53,051 nt of DNA from assembly GCA_023386155.1 (NCBI GenBank), contig JAEWKH010000023.1, positions 1 to 53,051 on the forward strand, read 5' to 3'. Shown here piece by piece: positions 7,429-16,422 of this stretch. Below the pieces are notes generated by a model. That model did no database searches. It was not told the origin of the DNA and saw only the letters and a list, made by a program, of their open reading frames with translations. The first letter of the stretch is position 1. Each line of letters starts with the position of its first letter. The translations under genes were made by a program, and so were the position numbers. Origin of the DNA: Pseudomonadota bacterium. Its GTDB lineage: Bacteria; Pseudomonadota; Alphaproteobacteria; Rhizobiales; Beijerinckiaceae.

Positions 7429-8805
7429 TTATTTTCCCTTCGCGGCCTTGGCCTTCTCCCGGAATCCGATGGCCCAGCCCTCCTTTACAATCTGGCGTCC
7501 ACGGCCAAGACCCAAGGCATTCTCAGGGATATTGTCCGTAATAACCGAGCCTGAACCCACGAATGCACCCTTGCCGATGGCGAGGGGAGCCACGAGCGAG
7601 GAGTTCGAGCCGATGAAAGCCCCCTCGCCGATCTCGATCCGGTACTTGCTGAAGCCGTCATAATTGCAGGTGATCGTGCCGGCGCCGATATTCACCTCGG
7701 CCCCGATGGTGGCGTCTCCCAGGTAGGTCAGGTGGCTGACCTTGGCGCCGGGTCCGAGGTCCGTGTTCTTGATCTCGACGAAGTTGCCGACCTTGGCCTT
7801 CGGGCCGATCGATGCGCCGGGGCGCAGGCGCGCGAAGGGGCCGACGCCCGCCCCGGATGCGATCCGGGTCCCTTCGAGGTGGCTGAAGCTATGGATGACA
7901 ACCCCTTCCTCGACGACGACGCCGGGACCGAAGACCACATGAGGCTCCACCACCACGTCCCGGCCGAGCCGCGTGTCGTGGCTGAAGAAGACCGTCTCAG
8001 GGGCAACGAGAGTGACGCCCGATGCCATGGCCTCCTGGCGCAGGCGGTCCTGGATCATGCGCTCGGCCGCCGCGAGCTGGGCCCGGTCGTTGATGCCGTG
8101 CACCTCCTCTTCGGGCACGATGATGATAGCCGTCCGATGCCCGAGATCGCGGGCAATCTCGACGACATCCGTAAGGTAGTACTCCGCCTTCGCGTTGTCG
8201 TTCCTGACCCGATCGAGCAGGGCCAGCGCCACGTCCCCCCGGATGGCCATGAGGCCGCCGTTGCAGAGGGTGATCCGCCGTTCGGCCTCGCTGGCATCCT
8301 TGTGCTCGCGGATGGCCAGAAGCTCGTCGCCTGACATGATGAAGCGGCCATAGCCGGTGGGATCCTTCGCCTCGAAGCCCATGGCCACTACGGCAGCCCC
8401 CTGGGCCAGCGGCGCCCGCAGCCCGTTGAAGGTCTCGGCCAGGACGAGCGGTGTATCGCCGTAGGCGATGATGACGTCGTCCGCCCCCTGAACCAGGGCG
8501 TCTCGGGCGCTCAGGACCGCATGGGCGGTTCCGAGCCTCTCCCGCTGAACGAAGATCCGCGCCTCAGGGACGTTCTTCTGCACCTCCTTGGCCACGTCCT
8601 CGCGGTCGGGCCCAATGACGGCCGCGATGCTGGTGGCGCCGGCATCCGTGAGGCTGGCCAGCACATGTCCGACCATGGAGCGGTTGGCGACCTGGTGCAG
8701 GACCTTGGGCCTCCCGGATTTCATCCGGGTGCCCTCGCCGGCCGCCAGCACGATGGCGAGGCAGCTTCGGGAAGAGGACGTGTTGAGAGACTCGAGCGAG
8801 GTCAT
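7429..8805 (-). CDS. glmU: Bifunctional GlmU: N-acetylglucosamine-1-phosphate uridyltransferase / glucosamine-1-phosphate acetyltransferase
   Basis: Catalyses the last two steps to UDP-GlcNAc for peptidoglycan and lipopolysaccharide. In 458 residues, the N-terminal nucleotidyltransferase domain carries LAAGEGTRMKSGRPK (residues 20-34) and YGDTPLV. The C-terminal left-handed beta-helix (about residues 250-440) contains FVEIKNTDLGPG and IGAGTITCNYDG, the acetyltransferase active-site region. It heads the glmU-glmS-GNAT unit and is divergent from opgG, with 186 bases between starts. Supplying precursor next to a periplasmic glucan operon is probably coincidental. Confidence 0.97.
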   Translation of the reverse strand: MTSLESLNTSSSRSCLAIVLAAGEGTRMKSGRPKVLHQVANRSMVGHVLASLTDAGATSIAAVIGPDREDVAKEVQKNVPEARIFVQRERLGTAHAVLSARDALVQGADDVIIAYGDTPLVLAETFNGLRAPLAQGAAVVAMGFEAKDPTGYGRFIMSGDELLAIREHKDASEAERRITLCNGGLMAIRGDVALALLDRVRNDNAKAEYYLTDVVEIARDLGHRTAIIIVPEEEVHGINDRAQLAAAERMIQDRLRQEAMASGVTLVAPETVFFSHDTRLGRDVVVEPHVVFGPGVVVEEGVVIHSFSHLEGTRIASGAGVGPFARLRPGASIGPKAKVGNFVEIKNTDLGPGAKVSHLTYLGDATIGAEVNIGAGTITCNYDGFSKYRIEIGEGAFIGSNSSLVAPLAIGKGAFVGSGSVITDNIPENALGLGRGRQIVKEGWAIGFREKAKAAKGK

Positions 8806-8991
8806 ACAGTTTCAATCCGGTGGCGCTTAGCCCTGGAGCTAAATCAGATGAGGTATTTCGGCAATCATTTGATGAGCCGTGATGCGGTTTTCAGCCATCG
8901 GCCTCGTTTACTTCGTGCTCACGATTGACGATATGTATAGGGCATTCCAACTGTCAGGCTGAAGAGCCCTCGTTCATACAAGAGTATCGCT
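8806..8991. promoter_or_regulatory. Divergent promoter region glmU / opgG
   Basis: 186 non-coding bases between two divergent starts must hold promoters for both the glmU unit and opgGH. No sigma-factor elements or operators stood out by eye. Confidence 0.4.
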
Positions 8992-10563
8992 GTGCCGGTT
9001 TCGCCAAGGGGCTCGTCCTCTTTTCACCCTCGCCGGCGCGACATGCTGGCCTATATCGGCGTCTCCGTCGCCGGGCTTGCATACGCGCCAGCCGTCCTAG
9101 CTCAAGCACCACAGGCAACGATTTCGGCGAGGATGGGCGAGAATCAACGGTTCGACCCGGCAGTCGTGATCGATATCGCGCGGCAGCTCTCCAAGAAGCC
9201 CTATGCAGCGCCCCCCAACGACCTGCCGGATGTTTTCGCCAACCTGAACCAGGAGCAATACTCTGCCATCCGGTTCAATCAGCCTGCGATCTGGAGCACG
9301 GAAGCCCGAGGCATTTCCGTGGAACCGCTCCACCGCGGCTTCGTCTTCCGGGATGCCGTCGACCTCTTCGTCGTGGAGGATGGCGCTGTCCGGCGGATCG
9401 GCTTCAGCCCTTCCCAATTCGACTATGGCCGTATCGCCCTGCCGAACAATATACCGAATATCGGTTTTTCCGGTTTCAAGCTGATCGCGCAACTTGGCGA
9501 CGGCAAGCCATTCGATTTCGCCCTCGTTCAGGGCGGCACCTTCTTCCGGGCGATTGCTCGCGGCCAGACATTCGGTGCCATCGCCCGAGCTTTGACCTTG
9601 CGGCCGGCAGAGGCCCGGGGCGAGGAATTCCCGGTCTTCCGCGCGTTCTGGCTGGAACGGCCCGCCGTGGGCAGCAACGCCATAACCGTGCACGGAGTGC
9701 TCGATTCGGAATCGACATCCGGAGCGGTGCGAATGACGTTCCGCCCGGGCGACATGACCATTGTCGATGTGGAGATGACCCTCTTCCCACGCGTCAACTT
9801 GGAGCATGTGGGCCTGGGGGGCATCGCGTCGACTTACCTGTATGGGCCGAACGATCTCTTGAACTCGGACGACATCAGGCCGGCGGTCTACGAATCCTCC
9901 GGTCTCCAGATGCTCAACGGCTCCGGTGAATGGCTGTGGCGGCCGGTTCAGAATCCCGAAACGCTCCAGATTTCGGCCTTCGTCGACAGCTCTCCCCGTG
10001 GGTTCGGCCTGTTGCAGCGGGAACGTTCCTATGAAGCGTTCCAGGACGACGACCAGCACTTCGAACGCCGCCCCAGCCTCTGGATAGAGCCGTTGGGAGA
10101 TTGGGGCCAGGGCAGCGTCCAACTGCTCGAGATCCCGACCGACGCTGAGATCAACGACAACATTCTCACGTATTGGCGCCCGAAGGCACCGATGGCCGCC
10201 GGTTCGGAGGTTGCCGTTGCGTACCGGCAGTACTGGGGCTGGAACTCGCCCGAGCGTCCCCCGCTTGCGACCGTGACGGGCACACGCTCAGGCCGTGGCA
10301 GCGGCGGACGAAGGCGGCGATTCACCGTGGACTTTTCCGGGGATGCCTTGGGTGAAAATTTGCCTGCGGACCTTAAATCGGTTCTAACCGTTGGTCCTGG
10401 GACGTTCCAGAACCTCAAACTTTTGCCATATCCGGAACGAAAGACGGTACGTGTTGCGTTCGAGCTTGACCCGGGCAACGAAAACGCGTCTGAGATGCGC
10501 CTGATCCTTGAGGCAGGCGGGAAACCAATTAGCGAGACATGGCTCTATCGTTGGACACCGTAG
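8992..10563 (+). CDS. opgG: Periplasmic glucan biosynthesis protein OpgG/OpgD (MdoG family)
   Basis: Needed in the periplasm for building or branching osmoregulated periplasmic glucans exported by OpgH. The product has 523 residues from a GTG start. The N-terminus has a twin-arginine-like signal (HPRRRDMLAYIGVSVAGLAY, then VLAQA), implying Tat export as for OpgD. The MdoG core follows, including the PNNIPNIGFSGFKL and the WLERP segments and the late YRQYWGW region. The last 25 bases overlap opgH. The GTG start is chosen because it leaves a short n-region before the RRR; later starts would destroy the signal. Whether it is OpgG or OpgD by orthology is unresolved. Confidence 0.9.
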   Translation: MPVSPRGSSSFHPRRRDMLAYIGVSVAGLAYAPAVLAQAPQATISARMGENQRFDPAVVIDIARQLSKKPYAAPPNDLPDVFANLNQEQYSAIRFNQPAIWSTEARGISVEPLHRGFVFRDAVDLFVVEDGAVRRIGFSPSQFDYGRIALPNNIPNIGFSGFKLIAQLGDGKPFDFALVQGGTFFRAIARGQTFGAIARALTLRPAEARGEEFPVFRAFWLERPAVGSNAITVHGVLDSESTSGAVRMTFRPGDMTIVDVEMTLFPRVNLEHVGLGGIASTYLYGPNDLLNSDDIRPAVYESSGLQMLNGSGEWLWRPVQNPETLQISAFVDSSPRGFGLLQRERSYEAFQDDDQHFERRPSLWIEPLGDWGQGSVQLLEIPTDAEINDNILTYWRPKAPMAAGSEVAVAYRQYWGWNSPERPPLATVTGTRSGRGSGGRRRRFTVDFSGDALGENLPADLKSVLTVGPGTFQNLKLLPYPERKTVRVAFELDPGNENASEMRLILEAGGKPISETWLYRWTP

Positions 10564-12734
10564 GTCCCGACTCTAACACGAATGTGGCTGCCCTGGAGCG
10601 GCCCGCATCGGCTATGCCCCCCGAAATGCACCTCGACATGCCGACCCAGTCGCTCCGGCGCTGGTCGCAGGCCGAGGAGCGCAAGCCCCTTCGAGAACAT
10701 CCCAAGCTAGGGACTTGGCTCGCCCGTCTCTTCGTCTTCGGCGGCGGATTGCTGCTGACGGCCTACGGCACCTACGAGATGTATCAGGTCGTGTCGGTGA
10801 GCCGGACGACTGCACTCCAGTGGGTGCTGGTCGGTCTCTTCACCGTGAACTTCTCCTGGATTGCCATTGCCTTCACCAGCGCTCTTCTGGGCTTCTTCGC
10901 CCTGCTGAGACGCCCTGGACATCGGGGACCTCTGCCCTCCTCGCTGCAACAGAGAACCGCGATCGTCATGCCCGTCTACAACGAGCAGACGGACCGGACC
11001 TTCGCGGCCCTCGAAGCGATCTATGAATCCGTTCAGGCGACAGGGCTTGGCGACCATTTCGACTATTTCATTCTCTCCGACACCACGAACCCGGACGCCT
11101 GGGTTGCCGAAGAGCGGGCGTTCCTCGCCCTGAGGGAGCGCCTGGGCCCTGGAGCGCGGTTCTATTATCGCCACCGCCCGAAGAACTATCACCGCAAGGC
11201 CGGCAACATCGCCGATTTCGTGTCCCGCTGGGGCGGCCATTACGAGCACATGCTGGTGCTCGACGCCGACAGCCTCATGACCGGCGAGTGCATCGTGCGC
11301 CTGGCGGCCGCCATGGAGGCGGATCCCGACGCCGGCATCATCCAGTCGCTGCCGCTCATCATCAACCGCAACACGCTCTTTGCCCGCCTCCAGCAATATG
11401 CCGCCCGGGTCACCGGCCCGGTCATCGCCATGGGCCTGGCGGTCTGGATGGGTCGCGACGGCAACTACTGGGGCCATAACGCGATCATCCGAACCAAGGC
11501 CTTCGCGGCCCATGGCGGATTGCCGGACCTGAAGGGAAAGCCTCCGTTCGGCGGCCATATCCTGAGCCACGACTTCGTCGAGGCGGCGCTGCTGCGGCGT
11601 GCCGGCTGGTCGGTCTACATGCTGGCCGACCTGCAGGGGTCCTACGAGGAGAGCCCGCCCTCCCTCATCGATCTCTCGGCCCGCGACAGGCGCTGGTGCC
11701 AGGGAAATCTTCAGCACACGCGTGTCATCGGGGCTAAGGGGCTGAAGCTGCCGACACGACAGCACTTCGCCACCGGCATCATGTCCTATCTGGCCTCGCC
11801 GTTCTGGCTGTTCCAGCTGATCGTCGGTATCGCCCTCGTCCTGCAGACGACTTACATCCGGCCGGAATATTTCGCCCGCGACTTCCGGCTCTACCCGATC
11901 TGGCCGCGGTTCGACCCCGAGCGAGCTCTCGCCCTCTTCGCGCTGACCATGGGCATCCTGCTGGCACCGAAGGTCTTCGGCCTCCTGCTGATGCTCGTTC
12001 GCGGCGAGGACCGGCGCGCCTCGGGCGGCGGCATCCGGCTGGTCATCTCGTCCACGATCGAGATCATCCTGTCCGCGCTTCTCGCGCCGATCCTGATGCT
12101 GATCCAGTCGGGTTCGGTCTTCCAGATCCTGCTCGGCCGCGACACGGGCTGGCAGCCGCAGCGCCGCGACGACGGATCCATTCCCTTCAGGGACATCGTC
12201 CGGCGCCACCGGGCCCATACTGTGCTCGGCATCCTGGCGGGCATCTCAGCCTTCATGATCGCCACATCCCTGTTTCTGTGGATGTCCCCCACGATTATCG
12301 GCCTGCTGCTTGCCATCCCCCTGTCCTGGCTGAGCGGCCAGCTCGGTGCGGGTCTTGCGCTCAAGAGACTCGGACTTCTGCGAACCCCCGAGGAGTACCG
12401 GCCGCCCGCCATAGCAATCCGTGCGAACGAGCTTCAGACCCGCAATGCCGGTTTCGGCTTCGACGATGCCGACAGCATCCGGGCGATTTACGAGGATGCG
12501 AACCTGAGGGAGCGCCATTTGGAGATGCTTCCGCCCTGCCAACCGCGCAAGCGAGGTGTCATCGAGACGGAACGGGCGCTCGCAGAAGCCAAACTGACCG
12601 ATGCCGAGACCATCGAGGACGCGGTCAGCTGGCTCCATAACAAGGAACGCATGGTCGTTCTTCACGACCGCTCGCTCATCGACATGCTCGTGCATCTCAA
12701 GGCCAAGTCCCCCGAGGCTCAGGCGGCCGAGTAA
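10539..12734 (+). CDS. opgH: Glucans biosynthesis glucosyltransferase OpgH (MdoH)
   Basis: Inner-membrane family 2 glycosyltransferase that polymerises beta-1,2-glucan from UDP-glucose and extrudes it. The 731-residue product has two N-terminal membrane helices (about residues 65-85 and 95-120). The catalytic domain carries LDADS near residue 240 and the RRW motif (RDRRWCQGN) near residue 385. Several C-terminal helices follow (about residues 415-590). Overlap with opgG shows one transcript and coupled translation. A strong terminator hairpin follows 11 bases after the stop. The C-terminal cytoplasmic tail extends about 100 residues beyond the last helix. Confidence 0.95.
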   Translation: MALSLDTVGPDSNTNVAALERPASAMPPEMHLDMPTQSLRRWSQAEERKPLREHPKLGTWLARLFVFGGGLLLTAYGTYEMYQVVSVSRTTALQWVLVGLFTVNFSWIAIAFTSALLGFFALLRRPGHRGPLPSSLQQRTAIVMPVYNEQTDRTFAALEAIYESVQATGLGDHFDYFILSDTTNPDAWVAEERAFLALRERLGPGARFYYRHRPKNYHRKAGNIADFVSRWGGHYEHMLVLDADSLMTGECIVRLAAAMEADPDAGIIQSLPLIINRNTLFARLQQYAARVTGPVIAMGLAVWMGRDGNYWGHNAIIRTKAFAAHGGLPDLKGKPPFGGHILSHDFVEAALLRRAGWSVYMLADLQGSYEESPPSLIDLSARDRRWCQGNLQHTRVIGAKGLKLPTRQHFATGIMSYLASPFWLFQLIVGIALVLQTTYIRPEYFARDFRLYPIWPRFDPERALALFALTMGILLAPKVFGLLLMLVRGEDRRASGGGIRLVISSTIEIILSALLAPILMLIQSGSVFQILLGRDTGWQPQRRDDGSIPFRDIVRRHRAHTVLGILAGISAFMIATSLFLWMSPTIIGLLLAIPLSWLSGQLGAGLALKRLGLLRTPEEYRPPAIAIRANELQTRNAGFGFDDADSIRAIYEDANLRERHLEMLPPCQPRKRGVIETERALAEAKLTDAETIEDAVSWLHNKERMVVLHDRSLIDMLVHLKAKSPEAQAAE

Positions 12735-12745
12735 GGACCCGCTGG

Positions 12746-12770
12746 ACCGGGGCCTCAGGCCCCGGTTTTC
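12746..12770 (+). terminator. Intrinsic terminator of opgGH
   Basis: ACCGGGGCC (12746-12754) pairs perfectly with GGCCCCGGT (12758-12766) around a TCA loop, followed by TTTC. It ends the opgGH transcript. The loop triplet, read on the minus strand, is the TGA stop of the convergent LysR gene, so the hairpin overlaps the LysR 3' coding end. Confidence 0.85.
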
Positions 12771-13690
12771 ACTTGGGCCATGGAGCAGGCTCTCTCGCTG
12801 TCTCCGGCCACCTCGCTCAGCACCCAATCCCGAAAGGCCTCGATCTTGGCGGAGCGCCGGCGGGCCTTCGGATAGACCAGCCAATAGCTTCGATCGGTGG
12901 TGGCCAGCAGGTCGAAAGGCTTCACCAGCCGCCCGGACGCCAGATCCTCAGGAAAGAAGAAGGGATTGATCAGCGCCACGCCCTGGCCGGCGATGGCCGC
13001 CATCCCCTCGAGTTGCTGCACGCCGAGCGAGTTGTCCGGACGCCCTGACAGGTCCACGCTCCCCGCCCCCGCTGCCGTGAACCAATCCTGCCACCACGGG
13101 TCGCTCGGCGAGATGAGCGGGAGCTTGAGGATGTCGATGGGCTCGCGCAGCTCGACGCCTTCGAGCAGTCCCGGACTGCAGACGGGAATGAACTGGTTCG
13201 GGAAAAGAACATGCGTCTCGAGGCCCGGCCAGTCTCCGGTGCCGCTCCTGATCCCCATGTCGAACTCGCTTTGAGCGAACTCGACGATCTCGGTCCCGAT
13301 CGAGATCTGGACCGCAATACTCGGATGCAGTTGCCGGAAGCGTCCCAGGCGCGGGACGAGCCAGTTGGACGCGAAGGTCGAGAGAGTGGTGATCGACAGG
13401 ACCGTCTGGACCATCTCCTCCACGCCTGCGAATGCGTTCCGCAGAGCCTCGAAGGCCTCCGTCACCGCAGGGGCGAGCTGCCGTCCTTTCGCCGTGAGCG
13501 TTACCTGTCGGGGAAGGCGGATGAACAGCGGCGCACCGACCCGTTCCTCCAGGAGCTTGATCTGGTAGCTCACGGCAGCCTGCGTCATACCGAGTTCCTC
13601 GGCAGCGCGGGTGAAGCTCTGGTGGCGAGCCGCCGCCTCGAAGACTCTGACGGCGCTCATGGGGGGGAGTTTTGACAGTGCTTTAGACAT
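12755..13690 (-). CDS. LysR-family transcriptional regulator (GcvA-like)
   Basis: A LysR-type regulator. From ATG at 13690 it has 311 residues and begins MSKALSKLPPMSAVRVFEAA, the usual LysR start; an upstream ATG would add 17 atypical residues. The N-terminal winged HTH is SFTRAAEELGMTQAAVSYQIKLLEERVGAPLF. The effector-binding domain fills the rest. The PPMSAVRVFEAAARH opening and the overall character resemble GcvA-type regulators, but the target is unknown. The divergent neighbour, a DUF1127 protein, is the natural first candidate for control. The last codons lie within the opgGH terminator hairpin. Confidence 0.92.
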   Translation of the reverse strand: MSKALSKLPPMSAVRVFEAAARHQSFTRAAEELGMTQAAVSYQIKLLEERVGAPLFIRLPRQVTLTAKGRQLAPAVTEAFEALRNAFAGVEEMVQTVLSITTLSTFASNWLVPRLGRFRQLHPSIAVQISIGTEIVEFAQSEFDMGIRSGTGDWPGLETHVLFPNQFIPVCSPGLLEGVELREPIDILKLPLISPSDPWWQDWFTAAGAGSVDLSGRPDNSLGVQQLEGMAAIAGQGVALINPFFFPEDLASGRLVKPFDLLATTDRSYWLVYPKARRRSAKIEAFRDWVLSEVAGDSERACSMAQVKTGA

Positions 13691-13816
13691 GGAAATCCAT
13701 AAGGCTGCCTTATGCCAGCCCATTGGCATTTGCTTTGTCAAGCACCCTCAGCAGGAGCATTCTCAGTTCCATCGCCGGGGCGCCGAGGCCCTGTCCAACA
13801 TCCACGGAAAGCTGTC

Positions 13817-14017
13817 ATGAGATACGAAGATGCCCGTCGCTTTCGCGGCGTCGAGGGCGCTTGGCTGCGCCTGAAGCTCTGGCTCCGGCCGATCCCCAGG
13901 AGGACAGGGCCCGTCATCTGGGATCTGGGTGCCCTGTCCGACCACGAGCGGCGCGATATCGGCCTGCCCGAACCGGCCCGCTACATGGATTGGCGCGCCC
14001 TGAGGGATCAAAAGTAA
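13817..14017 (+). CDS. DUF1127 (YjiS-like) small protein
   Basis: A 66-residue basic protein ending with the DUF1127 signature LSDHERRDIGLPEPARYMDW. Members are small, Arg-rich proteins common in Rhizobiales; some bind RNA and affect phosphate or carbon metabolism. The ATG at 13817 is preceded by a GGAAAG Shine-Dalgarno-like stretch. It is divergent from the LysR gene, and its stop lies nine bases before the stop of the convergent Na/phosphate cotransporter. The phosphate neighbour fits the DUF1127 connection to phosphate metabolism, but this is only suggestive. Confidence 0.8.
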   Translation: MRYEDARRFRGVEGAWLRLKLWLRPIPRRTGPVIWDLGALSDHERRDIGLPEPARYMDWRALRDQK

Positions 14018-14026
14018 CCCGGGCGG

Positions 14027-15670
14027 TCAGGATGTCAGCCGGCTCGGTTTGAGTTCTCCGCTCTGTTCGAGCAACGAGTGCCCGGTCGATGCGATATGGG
14101 CCTCGATCCGCTTCAGATCGCGCACGATGTCGAGCTGGATCGCGCTCGTGTCGCCCGCGGCCCTGCCGGATCGAAGCTGCTCGAGATGCTTCTGGGCGAC
14201 CGCCCGCTCGAGATCGCGGAAGCGCTCCTTCTCGGCAACGAGCCTGCGGGCGGAACCGAGGTCCTGGAACATGAGCACGGACGCCGCGAGCTGCAGATGC
14301 TCCAGGAGCTTCGCATGCATGTTGGTGATGTCCTCCAGGCTGTCCTTCGGCAGGCGCAGATGGTTCTTGATGCGCTTGGCGGCCAGCTCCATCAGGTTCT
14401 TGTCGATGATGTCGCCCACATGCTCCAGGTTGATGGCGAAAGCCAGGATATCCGAGAGTCGCTGCGCCTCCGCCTCGCTCAGGGCCTCATGATTGATCGA
14501 GCTGAGGTAGCGGCGGATTGCACTGAAGAGGCGGTCGAGCACATCGTCCGTCCGGCTCACCTGATCGACCCGGCTGATATCATCCTCCCGGAACAGGTCC
14601 TGAGAGCTCCGCAGCATGGATTCCACCGTGTCGACCATGCGCAGGACCTCGCGGGCCGCGTTCGAAAGCGCGACGGAGGGAGTGTCGAGGGCATCCTTGT
14701 CGAGATATTGCGGCGTACCCGGATCCGAGGCGCGCAGCCTCTCCGGGAAGAACTTGAGGAGCAGCTGCGCGATCCAAGGCAGCGGCAGGATGAATATGGC
14801 AGCGACGATGACGTTGAACAGGGTGTGAAAATTGGCCGCCATGCGTGCCGGATGCGGATCGAACATCGCCATTGCCGCCAGGATCGGATCGATCAGCGGC
14901 AGCGCCACGACGCAACCGATGACCCGCATGGCGAAGTTGCCGGCCGGCACCCGCAGCTTGACCGGGTCGCCTCCTGTGCCCTCGAGCAAGGGGTTGAGGG
15001 AGCTTCCGAGATTAGCGCCCAGCACCATGACCAGCGCTGAATGCGCATCGATGACGCCCGCGCCCGCGAGGGACATGATGAACAGCAGCGCGGCCACGCT
15101 CGAATGGGCAAGCCACGCGAAGATCGCCGACAGGAGCACCAGGATCAGGGGATCCGGAGCGATGACCGCCAGGAGGTCCTTGATGACCTTCGACGACTCG
15201 ATGGGCCTTATCGTCTCGCTCAGGAGATGCAGCGAGAGCAGCATCAGCCCGAGGCCGATGGTGACCCGCCCAAGATCCTTGATCCGGCTCGATTTTCCAC
15301 GGCGATAAGCCACGAAACCGCCGAAGATCAGGGCCGGGAAGATCAAGGATACGTCGAACGAGAGCACCTGCACGATGAGCGTCGTGCCGACATTCGCGCC
15401 TAGCATCACAGCCAGGGCGGGAACGATGTCGACCGCCCCGCCCGCTGTGAAGGAAGCCACCATAAGGGCCGTCGCCGTGCTGCTTTGCAGAACGGTCGTC
15501 ACCCCGACCCCGGCGAGGAAGGCCTGCAGCCGCGTCCTGAGCGCCATCCCGAGAATCCAGCGCAGATCGCTGCCGAAGGCGCGCTGAACCCCGCTATTGA
15601 CCATGTTGATGCCCCAGAGAAGCAGGGCAATCTCACCGAAAAGGTGGATCAAGACGGAGGTTGCAGACAT
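14027..15670 (-). CDS. Na+/phosphate cotransporter family protein with C-terminal PhoU-like domain (NptA/YjbB type)
   Basis: A 547-residue membrane protein. The first half has 8-9 hydrophobic helices and two inverted Na/Pi repeats: QSSTATALMVASF at residues 62-74 and AHSSVAALLFIMS near residue 188, the QSS(S/T) signature of sodium-phosphate carriers. The last 200 residues form a helical PhoU-like domain (LEHVGDIIDKNLMELAAKR). The family moves phosphate with sodium; several bacterial members work as exporters, so direction is not assigned. Upstream lies a long gap with an inverted repeat at 15765-15791 that may be an operator. Confidence 0.92.
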   Translation of the reverse strand: MSATSVLIHLFGEIALLLWGINMVNSGVQRAFGSDLRWILGMALRTRLQAFLAGVGVTTVLQSSTATALMVASFTAGGAVDIVPALAVMLGANVGTTLIVQVLSFDVSLIFPALIFGGFVAYRRGKSSRIKDLGRVTIGLGLMLLSLHLLSETIRPIESSKVIKDLLAVIAPDPLILVLLSAIFAWLAHSSVAALLFIMSLAGAGVIDAHSALVMVLGANLGSSLNPLLEGTGGDPVKLRVPAGNFAMRVIGCVVALPLIDPILAAMAMFDPHPARMAANFHTLFNVIVAAIFILPLPWIAQLLLKFFPERLRASDPGTPQYLDKDALDTPSVALSNAAREVLRMVDTVESMLRSSQDLFREDDISRVDQVSRTDDVLDRLFSAIRRYLSSINHEALSEAEAQRLSDILAFAINLEHVGDIIDKNLMELAAKRIKNHLRLPKDSLEDITNMHAKLLEHLQLAASVLMFQDLGSARRLVAEKERFRDLERAVAQKHLEQLRSGRAAGDTSAIQLDIVRDLKRIEAHIASTGHSLLEQSGELKPSRLTS

Positions 15671-16080
15671 TCATTCCTCTGGATTCGGCAATACGGCACA
15701 ATCCCCTTGCTTACTCACCAATCGGCTCGGCCGCAATAAGGTTGCCGGCTAATAATGGCCATGTGACGGAATAAACTTAAAAAATTCCGTCGTTACCTTC
15801 ATGACGTTAAGTAAGACTGCGCCCCCCGGCTGGCGCCAAGGGTGCTTCGGCCCCCACTGAGGGCCCTGCCCACCCCTCGGGGTTCCCGTGTAGCAGCAAG
15901 AAGCCCGAAGTTATAGCCAAGATCAATTTGGCTACTCCGAACGCATGCTCTCATCTCCTTAAGGTCGTCTGCTCTTTTGTTCGTATAATCGGTACGCATT
16001 AAGGGTCCTTAAAAAGCTAAGATACAGGGCGGCGGGCGTTGATTGACAGTATCTCACTGGTGGGTGTGCGAGGTCGTGAG
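15671..16080. other. 410-base intergenic region with inverted repeats
   Basis: No convincing gene is seen between the divergent cotransporter and the small HhH-like protein. The stretch holds a GACGGAAT/ATTCCGTC inverted repeat (15765-15791) and a C-rich segment near 15820-15900 with a small GGCCC/GGGCC hairpin. AT-rich sequence around 15950-16030 is promoter-like (TTGTTCGTATAATCGG near 15978). The C-rich part could encode a small RNA, but nothing recognisable was found. Confidence 0.4.
15765..15791. promoter_or_regulatory. Inverted repeat upstream of the Na/Pi cotransporter
   Basis: GACGGAAT (15765-15772) and ATTCCGTC (15784-15791) are exact inverted repeats separated by an 11-base A-rich spacer. 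They lie about 95 bases upstream of the cotransporter start. An operator, or a hairpin in the mRNA leader, is plausible. It does not match the Pho box as I recall it. Confidence 0.4.
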
Positions 16081-16422
16081 ATGGGTTTGGACGATCCATT
16101 TCCAATCGAGAAATGTTCCGGACGCGTCCGGGGCGCAATCCTTGCGGAATTTCAAGGACGGTGTCCCACCATCCGCGAAGTCGCAAGCATCTCGGATGCC
16201 CAATGGCTGACCGTCCCCAATATCGGTCCGACGACGTTGGAGGAGTTGCGCAGCATGACGCAACCCGTCCCCAACGGCGAGTCCCGCCCAAATCCGACGG
16301 GGATGCCGGACGGCGAACTGCTTTCCCGGCTCAGCCGCCTGCAACGGGAGCTGAACATCATCGTCGGAGAAATCAGGGCGCGGTTGAGTGCCGGCACCTC
16401 GAAGAAGAATCAGCCGCGCTGA
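16081..16422 (+). CDS. Small protein with RNA polymerase alpha-CTD/helix-hairpin-helix-like domain
   Basis: A 113-residue product from ATG 16081; an in-frame TTG at 16039 would add 14 residues. Residues 17-60 contain ILAEFQGRCPTIREVASIS and VPNIGPTTLEELRSM. The latter resembles the alpha-CTD PNxGxxSLxEIK helix-hairpin-helix, which contacts DNA UP elements and activators. The N-terminal subunit-assembly half of RpoA is absent. A C-terminal helix (LSRLSRLQRELNIIVGEIR) may form a coiled coil. It stands alone between unrelated genes. Function is unknown; a DNA-binding or polymerase-associated role is an inference from the motif. Confidence 0.65.
   Translation: MGLDDPFPIEKCSGRVRGAILAEFQGRCPTIREVASISDAQWLTVPNIGPTTLEELRSMTQPVPNGESRPNPTGMPDGELLSRLSRLQRELNIIVGEIRARLSAGTSKKNQPR

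Noticed and set aside
10707..12218. 503-codon minus-strand open frame over opgH
   Set aside because: Shadow frame; opgH carries the glycosyltransferase motifs.
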